Shown piece by piece: positions 9,155 to 15,657 of a stretch of 28,807 nt of DNA. The notes below the pieces were generated by a model. The model did not search any database, had not been told where the DNA came from, and worked only from the letters and a program-made list of their open reading frames with translations. The position numbers and the translations under genes were made by a program. Each line of letters starts with the position of its first letter. Position 1 is the first letter of the stretch. Source of the stretch: UBA1783 sp964449115 (GTDB taxonomy: Bacteria; Bacillota_I; Bacilli_A; Erysipelotrichales; Erysipelotrichaceae); contig CAYUXW010000022.1 of assembly GCA_964449115.1 (NCBI GenBank), forward strand, positions 1 to 28,807, in the 5' to 3' direction.

Positions 9155-9685
9155 ATGAGTGAAAAACCTTGGAGTGAATCACTGGATGAAATGTTGGCTA
9201 AATTAAACAACGGGGACTTTGTTGATCAGAGTCTTTATGAATTTGAAAAAACAATCAATGATAGTGTCTTGGGAGCACAGAATAAAACTGCTAGAAAAGG
9301 GAATGTCTATTCAACAACAAATTATAAAACTGTCATTCCACACATTGACAGAGCTGTTGAAAATGCCAAATACAGTTCAAGATATTTGCATATTGTCAAT
9401 TGTCTAGAAAATATTGTCTACAATAACTATCCTGAAAGTAAAAAGGAAGGCTACCAGAAAGCAATAAACTATTATCTGGAAGAAATTAAAAAACATCAGG
9501 CTTCCTTAAAGGCTTTCGACCAGCAGATCAGCATTGATATGGCCACCTATAAAAACAAAGTCAGAACTTCTAATACGGATGACTACCTGAGAGGCTATTA
9601 TGATGCTCTGTTAATGGTTAAAAAGATTTTAAACAATTCAAAACTGGCTAAGCTTGCTGAGCTGGCAAATAAGGTTGGGAAATAA
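9155..9685 (+). CDS. Unrecognised helical soluble protein in the AAA/TelA cluster
   Basis: A 176-aa charged protein with no signal peptide, membrane segment or cysteine motif. The composition suggests mostly alpha-helix, with a probable helical hairpin at about 60-125 and a lysine/leucine-rich C-terminal helix. I do not recognise a family. It is a real gene: AGGAGGGAT precedes the ATG, it lies 3 bases after the XpaC-like gene and 2 bases before the AAA+ gene, and its codon use matches its neighbours. Tight packing between a membrane protein and an AAA+ ATPase suggests an adaptor or substrate of that ATPase, but this rests on context only. Confidence 0.8.
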   Translation: MSEKPWSESLDEMLAKLNNGDFVDQSLYEFEKTINDSVLGAQNKTARKGNVYSTTNYKTVIPHIDRAVENAKYSSRYLHIVNCLENIVYNNYPESKKEGYQKAINYYLEEIKKHQASLKAFDQQISIDMATYKNKVRTSNTDDYLRGYYDALLMVKKILNNSKLAKLAELANKVGK

Positions 9686-9687
9686 CT

Positions 9688-11736
9688 ATGTCGAAGAAAA
9701 AAACAGAAAGAGAATTACTGTACGAAAAGGTATTGGGTAAAGATGCTCCTAAAAGAACATTAACCGAAACGGATATCGCGATATTAAAAAACAATCCCTT
9801 CACTAATGAACCATTAAGTGAAGAATTGCAGAGATTAAAAGAAAACAGTGATAAAATCAAACAGCAGACAGAAACATTAATGGATCAGATCTATAGTGTT
9901 GATTTTGATATGGATATGGAATCTTTGAAAAAATCTATCAAGGATGATTTTGGTTCAGAATTTCCTATTGAACAGGTAAGCACTATCAACATTGTTGAAA
10001 ACCAGGCGGAATTGAATTCTAAATTTGAATACATTGAAAACAAATTAAACAGTGCTGTTAAAAAACAGTCAGATTATATTTCTTCACTTTGCCGTGCTTT
10101 TAAAAGACCTTTTATTATGGGTCAGCAGTTAAGTGGCTTGAATGCGGGAATATTAGTTACTGGAGAAAACTATACTGGCAGACATAGTTCCATAGAACAG
10201 ATGGGTAAATCGCTGTTGGAAACAGGAATCCTCTCTAACAGTAAGGTATTTACGGTTGATTTATTAAAATATGCCAGTAAAGAAGATGAAAATAACTTCA
10301 TCATCGACTTATATGGGGCAATAAACAACAGTCAGATTATTGTCTTTGACAATATTGATTCTATCAGTCCATCATATCTGGGCTTTATTGAAGAAATTCT
10401 AGTTGAAGGAAAACTATCCCTGAACAAACGTTATATTTTAAATAATAAACAATTAGTCGAAGCTACTACTTCACTGGTTAAAAATACCGTTTCACAGTTA
10501 AACTTTAAAGGTAAATATTTAATTTTTATCACCACACTGAGAACAAGTAAACTATTAAATGTTGTTGGTTCAAGATTTATCAACACCATCTCAGATTCTC
10601 TATATACCAATAAATTATCAAAAGATGACATTATTGAAATCTACCCAACTAAACTGGATAGTTTCAAATTGAAATGTTTTACTAACTTGAATGCCAATAT
10701 CAGTTGTGATGAAAGTTTAATCGATTATATCAAAGATCAATACCGCTCAGAAAATGTCAAATTTTTAATAGATATGTTTGATAAAATCTATGGCGGTTTA
10801 TCAGAATACAAACTGTCACAAAAGATTACTGAAACTTTTGATATCAATCTACACTACCAGGAAAAAGAACTGTTTATCAATGAAGAACCACTACAGAAAT
10901 ATTTACCAACAGTAGTTGATAACGCCATTGAAGAAGTACAGAAAGAACTTGATAATATTGTTGGTCTGACAACCATAAAAAACTATATCCTGTCTTTGCA
11001 GGACTTCTATGCTGCTCAAAAGCTTAGACAAAAAGAGGGCCTGTCAACTACCGAAGTCAGTAAACATATGATTTTCACGGGAAATCCAGGAACCGGTAAA
11101 ACAACTATTGCCAGACTTTTAGCCAAGTATCTAAAAGCCATAGGTGTTTTAAGCAATGGCCAGCTGATTGAAGTAAGTAGAAATGATCTGGTTGGAAAGT
11201 ATGTCGGTCATACCGCTCCACTTACCATGCAGGTTATCAAATCAGCCATGGGAGGTATCCTGTTTATTGATGAAGCTTATTCACTATATCGTGGCACCAA
11301 TGATTCATTTGGTCTGGAATGTATTGATACCCTGGTCAAAGCCATGGAAGACAATAGAGAAGATCTTATTGTCATACTGGCTGGTTACACCAGAGAAATG
11401 CAGGATTTCTTAGAGTCTAACTCGGGATTAAAATCAAGATTCCCTAACCAGATTGAATTCCCTGACTATACAGGACAGGAACTTTATGATATCGCTATGA
11501 TCAATGCGAAAAGCAAGGGTTATAAAGTCGCTGATGAGGTTATCAAGCCATTGACTGATTACTTCAGCAGAGTTCAAGAAAACGATTCGGTAAGAAGTGG
11601 TAATGGACGTCTATCTAGAAATGTCATTGAAGAAGCAATCAGATATCAGTCAACCAGAATCCTCAATGACAATACAGCTCAGATCGATTTATTAATCTTA
11701 GAAGATTTCAAACCTATTATAGAAAAAGAAGTTTAA
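9688..11736 (+). CDS. Tandem AAA+ ATPase: degenerate Clp-like module plus CbbX/SpoVK-like module
   Basis: 682-aa soluble AAA+ protein. Residues 1-135 are charged and helical. Residues 150-385 look like a decayed AAA module resembling the second domain of ClpB/ClpC: the P-loop is GENYTGRHS (159-167, Arg and His in place of Lys-Thr/Ser), Walker B is IIVFDNID (217-224, Asn in place of the catalytic Glu), followed by a Clp-like GKLSLNK stretch and a small helical subdomain. Residues 415-680 are a complete CbbX/SpoVK-type module: Walker A GNPGTGKT (465-472), Walker B GILFIDEA (523-530), arginine finger in LKSRFP (R584) and a sensor-2-like SGNGRLSRN. Only the second module should hydrolyse ATP. It probably forms a ring that remodels a protein partner, perhaps TelA or the XpaC-like protein. 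The start lacks a strong ribosome site and is probably coupled to the gene 2 bases upstream. Confidence 0.88.
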   Translation: MSKKKTERELLYEKVLGKDAPKRTLTETDIAILKNNPFTNEPLSEELQRLKENSDKIKQQTETLMDQIYSVDFDMDMESLKKSIKDDFGSEFPIEQVSTINIVENQAELNSKFEYIENKLNSAVKKQSDYISSLCRAFKRPFIMGQQLSGLNAGILVTGENYTGRHSSIEQMGKSLLETGILSNSKVFTVDLLKYASKEDENNFIIDLYGAINNSQIIVFDNIDSISPSYLGFIEEILVEGKLSLNKRYILNNKQLVEATTSLVKNTVSQLNFKGKYLIFITTLRTSKLLNVVGSRFINTISDSLYTNKLSKDDIIEIYPTKLDSFKLKCFTNLNANISCDESLIDYIKDQYRSENVKFLIDMFDKIYGGLSEYKLSQKITETFDINLHYQEKELFINEEPLQKYLPTVVDNAIEEVQKELDNIVGLTTIKNYILSLQDFYAAQKLRQKEGLSTTEVSKHMIFTGNPGTGKTTIARLLAKYLKAIGVLSNGQLIEVSRNDLVGKYVGHTAPLTMQVIKSAMGGILFIDEAYSLYRGTNDSFGLECIDTLVKAMEDNREDLIVILAGYTREMQDFLESNSGLKSRFPNQIEFPDYTGQELYDIAMINAKSKGYKVADEVIKPLTDYFSRVQENDSVRSGNGRLSRNVIEEAIRYQSTRILNDNTAQIDLLILEDFKPIIEKEV

Positions 11737-11748
11737 TCTTCTTTTTTT
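11723..11748 (+). terminator. Weak terminator overlapping the AAA+ stop codon
   Basis: AAAAAGAAG (11723-11731) pairs perfectly with CTTCTTTTT (11738-11746) around a 6-nt loop containing the TAA stop, and runs into seven T. The stem has only three G-C pairs, so partial readthrough into telA is likely. Confidence 0.5.
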
Positions 11749-11851
11749 ACTTTATTTCTAATTTTAACTATTATTTACTGAAAATTTAGATAATTTTTAC
11801 TTAAAGAGGCATTTGATAACCAACTAAAACATTATACTATTATTACAGTTA

Positions 11852-11860
11852 TGATATAAT
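11852..11860 (+). promoter_or_regulatory. Extended -10 promoter of telA
   Basis: TGATATAAT is a perfect extended -10, 37 bases before the telA ATG in a 161-base gap. The -35 is weak (TTATAC at 11832-11837). With the hairpin at the end of the AAA+ gene, it suggests telA and the small gene after it can be expressed on their own. Nothing else recognisable lies in this gap. Confidence 0.5.
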
Positions 11861-11897
11861 GAAATAGATGATTAATTATAAAACGGAGGATTAAAAT

Positions 11898-13037
11898 ATG
11901 GATCAAGAAAAAATTGTCTTAACTTTAGACCCTAAAGCTGAAACAGCTCAACAGACAGTGACAGAAACAGTCGAAAAAACAGATGTTGTTCCTGCAAAAC
12001 TTGACACATCAACACTAACTGAAGAAGAACTTAAAATGGTTGATGAATTTGCGGAAAAAATTGATATTACTGATACTGATGTTATTATGAGTTATGGTGC
12101 AAATTCTCAAAAGAAAATTTCCAGCTTCTCAACAACTACTTTAGAAAATGTCAGAACTAAAGACTTAGGTCAAATCGGTAATATGATTTCTGATTTAGTT
12201 GTCGAACTAAAAGATTTTGATGCTGAAGAAGAATCAAAGGGATTAAAAGGACTTTTTCGCAAAGGGAAAAATAAAATAGCTGCTTTAAAAGCTAACTATG
12301 ACAAAGTTGATGTTAATGTCAATAAGATTTGTACATTGTTGGAAGAACATCAGATTACACTATTAAAGGACATTGCTATTTTAGATGAACTATACGATAA
12401 AAACGAATTAAACAAAAAAGAACTGACCATGTACATCATTGCTGGTCAAAGGAAATTAGAACATGCAGTAAGCGTCGAACTTCCTAAGCTAAAAGCTATT
12501 GCTGAAGAAACCGGTTTAGTTGAAGATGCTCAGAAAGCTAACGACTATGCTCAACTGATCAATCGTTTTGAAAAGAAAATCCATGATTTGGAAATGACAA
12601 GAATGATAGCTGTTCAAATGTCACCTCAAATCAGATTGATTCAAAACAATGACACTTTAATGGCAGAAAAGATTCAATCTACCTTAGTTAATACTATTCC
12701 TTTATGGAGATCACAGATGGTTATTGCTCTTGGCTTGTCACATGCTAAAGAAGCCATTGATGCTGAAGCAGCTGTTGATAAGATGACTAATGAATTATTG
12801 AAGAAGAATGCTGAATCATTAAAACAGGGCACAATTGAAACGGCACAGGCAAGTGAAAGAAGCATTGTTGAAATTGAAACATTACAATATACCAACAGAT
12901 CTCTAATTGAAACATTAGATGAAGTACTGAAAATCCAACAGGATGGCAGAGCAAGAAGAAATGCTGCTGAAATTGAACTAAGAAAGTTAGAAAACGAATT
13001 AAAGAACAAGTTATTAGAAATCAGAAAGGATAACTAA
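11898..13037 (+). CDS. telA: TelA/YaaN-family protein (toxic anion resistance family)
   Basis: 379-aa cytoplasmic, almost wholly helical protein of the TelA family, linked by name to tellurite resistance and in Bacillota to envelope and antimicrobial stress; its biochemistry is unknown. Family hallmarks are GLFRKGKNKI (about 116-125), the YDKVDVNVNK region, YIIAGQRKLE, the highly conserved block RFEKKIHDLEMTRMIAVQ leading to SPQIRLIQNN, IPLWRSQMVIAL, and the C-terminal DEVLKIQQDGRARRNAAEIE. The first 40 residues are Thr/Glu-rich and probably disordered. CGGAGG precedes the ATG at good spacing. The neighbours (XpaC-like gene, AAA+ ATPase) match the common xpaC-telA pairing, with the ATPase as an extra component. 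Confidence 0.93.
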   Translation: MDQEKIVLTLDPKAETAQQTVTETVEKTDVVPAKLDTSTLTEEELKMVDEFAEKIDITDTDVIMSYGANSQKKISSFSTTTLENVRTKDLGQIGNMISDLVVELKDFDAEEESKGLKGLFRKGKNKIAALKANYDKVDVNVNKICTLLEEHQITLLKDIAILDELYDKNELNKKELTMYIIAGQRKLEHAVSVELPKLKAIAEETGLVEDAQKANDYAQLINRFEKKIHDLEMTRMIAVQMSPQIRLIQNNDTLMAEKIQSTLVNTIPLWRSQMVIALGLSHAKEAIDAEAAVDKMTNELLKKNAESLKQGTIETAQASERSIVEIETLQYTNRSLIETLDEVLKIQQDGRARRNAAEIELRKLENELKNKLLEIRKDN

Positions 13038-13039
13038 TA

Positions 13040-13315
13040 ATGTTTCCAGTTTTTGTTGCATTTGGCTCAGTAGCTATTGTTTATCTATATGTCAAATATA
13101 AGAAAATGAAATCTATCAATCGCGTTAATCAAACTTATGATGGAGATGTCTATAAAAAATATCATAAGCGTAAACCTTTTGGTCGCAATAGAAGACATCT
13201 GGTAAGACCAAATGATGATTTCACCAAAAGAAAGCCTTATAGCGTTACAATGGAAAATCCAAAATATCGTAAAAAAAGCGAGCTGTCCGAAGAAAATGTA
13301 AATGAAAATAAATAA
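13040..13315 (+). CDS. Small membrane-anchored, very basic protein after telA
   Basis: A 91-aa protein with a single hydrophobic segment at residues 2-18 that is not followed by a signal-peptidase site, then a Lys/Arg-rich tail (for example KKYHKRKPFGRNRRH) ending in an acidic stretch. It should be an N-terminally anchored membrane protein with a cytoplasmic basic tail. I recognise no family. It starts 2 bases after the telA stop, with AGAAAGGA upstream, and is followed directly by a strong terminator, so it is the last gene of the cluster. The basic tail could bind nucleic acid or acidic membrane lipids; that is a guess from composition. Confidence 0.75.
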   Translation: MFPVFVAFGSVAIVYLYVKYKKMKSINRVNQTYDGDVYKKYHKRKPFGRNRRHLVRPNDDFTKRKPYSVTMENPKYRKKSELSEENVNENK

Positions 13316-13335
13316 TCTGACAATCTAAGAGAACT

Positions 13336-13364
13336 AAAAACCCAGGCTTAAGACCTGGGTTTTT
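13336..13364. terminator. Bidirectional terminator between the TelA cluster and the bactofilin genes
   Basis: AAAAACCCAGG (13336-13346) and CCTGGGTTTTT (13354-13364) form a perfect 11-bp stem with a 7-nt loop. Each strand ends in a T-run, so it can stop transcription from both convergent operons. Confidence 0.92.
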
Positions 13365-13382
13365 CTATCTTTTTTATAATTC

Positions 13383-13889
13383 TTATTTTTTAACAACTGC
13401 TAAGTTTCCAACAATAACTGCTCCAGATTCAATGCTGATTGAGCCAGTTGTAATATTTCCTTCAATTACACTGTTACCTGCAATCTTAAGATCATTAGTT
13501 GCTTCAATGTCACCTTTTATATTGGCATTGACAAAAGCATTTTTAGCTCTGATATTACCTTTAACTTCAGAACCGGTAATTGACAAATTTGCTCGACAGT
13601 TAATATCACCATTAATTTTTGAGCCCTTTTCAGCAGTTAATTGTTCAGCATTAACTAGGCCATCAACAGTACCATAAATATCCGCACTTCCAGCAACATC
13701 AACCAATCCCTTTACATGTCCCATAATTTCAATATTACCACCACAGATAATCTTACTGTTCTCTTTTCCTTCAATAACAGTAGAAGAGCCGATAATAGTC
13801 AGTTCATCATTATTGTTGATATTTTTTCTAGTATCATTTTGAAATGGTGATTCAAAGTTTACTGATTGGAATAAATCTTTTTCTTTCAT
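13383..13889 (-). CDS. Bactofilin (polymer-forming cytoskeletal protein), second copy
   Basis: 168-aa bactofilin. Such proteins fold as a right-handed beta-helix and polymerise without nucleotide into filaments or patches, often at the membrane, to place cell-envelope machinery. From about residue 30 to the end the sequence shows the repeated short hydrophobic/glycine pattern (CGGNIEIMGHVKG, SADIYGTVDG, GSKINGDINC and so on). The track-length start at 13895 is two codons too early: AAGGAG is only 2 bases from that ATG but 8 bases from the one at 13889, so I use the latter. It lies 20 bases downstream of a paralogue with the same core and the same N-terminal LFxSxxFESPFxND motif. Confidence 0.9.
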   Translation of the reverse strand: MKEKDLFQSVNFESPFQNDTRKNINNNDELTIIGSSTVIEGKENSKIICGGNIEIMGHVKGLVDVAGSADIYGTVDGLVNAEQLTAEKGSKINGDINCRANLSITGSEVKGNIRAKNAFVNANIKGDIEATNDLKIAGNSVIEGNITTGSISIESGAVIVGNLAVVKK

Positions 13890-13908
13890 AATCATATCTC
13901 CTTACAAA

Positions 13909-14505
13909 TTAACGCTTGATTGAAATGGTTGCATTCAGTATAGCACCGCTGGCGACAGAAATACTTCCAGTAACTATCTTTCCAGTTATTGAAGCTGTTG
14001 AGGTAACTTTTAATTCATTTAAAATCTGTAAATCACCTTCAACAGATGAATTGATATAAGCGTTTTTAGCAACAATATTGCCAGTAATTTTACTATCACT
14101 GACTGCATTGACATCAGCTTTACAAATAATGTTTCCTAAAACTTTAGCCCCATTTTCCAGAGTTACATCGTTAGCCTGAATATCGCCTTCAATTACTCCA
14201 TAAATATCCGCACTGCCGTTTACTGAAACATTACCCCTAATCTGTCCTTTAACTTTGATATTTCCACCACAAGAAACATTTGAATCGATTACTGTTGAAG
14301 AACCGATTACAGTATATTCTCCATCACTTTCCTCAAGCTTGATTGGAGATGCAAAACCAGAAACATTCTTATCATCGTTTTTAAAAGGACTTTCAAATTT
14401 AATGCTTTCAAATAAAGGTACTTCGATTTCTTTTACATCATCGATAGTTTCGATTGTCTCTAAGATTTCATCTAAATCTTGAGGGTTTCTATTATTTTCA
14501 CTCAT
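13909..14505 (-). CDS. Bactofilin (polymer-forming cytoskeletal protein), first copy
   Basis: 198-aa bactofilin, paralogue of the gene just downstream. Residues 1-65 are acidic and probably disordered, containing LFESIKFESPFKND near 31-44. The beta-helix runs from about 67 to 195, with motifs IGSSTVID, CGGNIKVKGQIRG, GSADIYGVIEGD and KNAYINSSVEGD. It has no membrane segment; bactofilins attach through short N-terminal motifs, and the conserved FESPF stretch could be such a contact. An AGGAGAG ribosome site and a good promoter lie upstream. It probably co-polymerises with its neighbour. Confidence 0.92.
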   Translation of the reverse strand: MSENNRNPQDLDEILETIETIDDVKEIEVPLFESIKFESPFKNDDKNVSGFASPIKLEESDGEYTVIGSSTVIDSNVSCGGNIKVKGQIRGNVSVNGSADIYGVIEGDIQANDVTLENGAKVLGNIICKADVNAVSDSKITGNIVAKNAYINSSVEGDLQILNELKVTSTASITGKIVTGSISVASGAILNATISIKR

Positions 14506-14532
14506 ATAACAACTCTCCTATTTTCTGTTTTA

Positions 14533-14561
14533 ATTATAGATTAATTATACCAATTAATCAA
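14533..14561 (-). promoter_or_regulatory. Promoter of the bactofilin pair, with a palindrome in the spacer
   Basis: Minus-strand TTGATT (14556-14561) and TATAAT (14533-14538) are separated by exactly 17 bases, one of the best -35/-10 pairs in the window. The -35 overlaps the last bases of prfB. A perfect 8-bp inverted repeat GATTAATT-N5-AATTAATC (14539-14559) covers the spacer and could be an operator. Confidence 0.65.
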
Positions 14562-15655
14562 TTTGACTCTTTAAATAAGAGTAAATAAAATTATCAATTT
14601 GACCATCCATTATTTTTTCAACGTTTGTTTCTTCGTAATCCGTACGATGATCTTTAACCAGGGTATAAGGACAGAAGATATAGCTTCTGATCTGTGAACC
14701 CCATTCAATAAGTTTCTGTTCACCTTTTATAGCTGCCAGTTTAGCCTGCTGGTCTTCAATATGCTTTTGATAAAGCTTACTTTTCAGCATATTGATAGCT
14801 CTTTCCTTGTTTTGAAGCTGGCTTCTTTCTGATTGACAGGTAGTCACAATACCAGTTGGCTTGTGGATTACTCTAACTGCTGAATCAGTCTTATTGACAT
14901 GCTGTCCTCCTGCTCCAGAAGCACGATGAGTTTCTATTTCTAAATCTTCCGGTTTAATATCAATGACAATATCATCATCAAATTCCGGCATTACATCAAC
15001 ACTGGCAAAAGAAGTATGTCTTCTGCCACCAGAGTCAAACGGAGATATTCTAACCAGCCTGTGTACTCCCTTTTCACCTTTTAAATAGCCATAGGCTAAA
15101 GGACCTTCAACCAGCATACTGCATGATTTAAGACCGGCTTCATCGCCATCAAGATAATCTAAGATCGTTACCTTAAAACCTTTTAAACCGCAATATCTGG
15201 TATACATGCGATAGAGCATTTCTGCCCAGTCCTGTGATTCAGTTCCGCCAGCTCCAGGATGCAATTCTATAATCGCATTATGCCTGTCATATGGTTCTGA
15301 TAACAATACTGTAATTTCAAACTGTTTATATTTATCCTGAATATCTTCAAACTCCTGCTGTAGCAGCAATTGAATTTCTTCATCTTCATCATCTGTCAAA
15401 GAATTTAACAAATCCTCAACTTCTTCAATTGAAGATGACAAAGTCTGCATATTCTCCAACATATCTTTTAAAGAATTAACTTCATCAATCAAACTCTGGG
15501 ATTTTCTTCGATCGGACCAGAAGTTCTCATCAAGCATCAGCTTGTCTATTTCATCAATTCTCTTCTGTTTGCTTTCTGTGTCAAAGAGACTCCTTTAAGG
15601 CTGCCACATTATTGGAAATTTCAGCTAACTTTTGTCTAATTTCATATAGTTCCAT
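14554..15655 (-). CDS. prfB: Peptide chain release factor 2, made by +1 programmed frameshift
   Basis: RF2 reads UGA and UAA stop codons and triggers peptide release on the ribosome. The main frame carries SPF (residues 204-206 of the full protein), which reads the stop codon, and the catalytic GGQ (249-251). The ATG of the main frame at 15537 is not the true start: a 24-codon leader begins at 15655, 2 bases after secA, and ends at an in-frame TGA (15583-15581) in the context CTT TGA C. Slipping one base there joins the leader to the main frame and gives 366 aa, the normal RF2 length. A Shine-Dalgarno-like AAAGGAG lies just before the slip site. Low RF2 lets the ribosome slip and make more RF2, so the gene is autoregulated. 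Confidence 0.96.
15580..15598 (-). promoter_or_regulatory. RF2 programmed frameshift signal
   Basis: Minus strand: AAAGGAG, five bases later CTTTGAC. The internal Shine-Dalgarno-like element pushes the ribosome while the slow TGA sits in the A site, moving it +1 from CTT to TTT. The site matches the known prfB signal in E. coli and Bacillus. Confidence 0.95.
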
Positions 15656-15657
15656 AA

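Noticed and set aside
12674..13009. 111-codon open frame antisense to telA
   Set aside because: A shadow of a clearly coding gene; hydrophobic and serine-rich as expected for a reverse-strand artefact.
8060..13335. Mobile element or defence island carrying the AAA+ cluster
   Set aside because: No integrase, transposase, terminal repeats or composition break is visible; codon use matches the neighbours.
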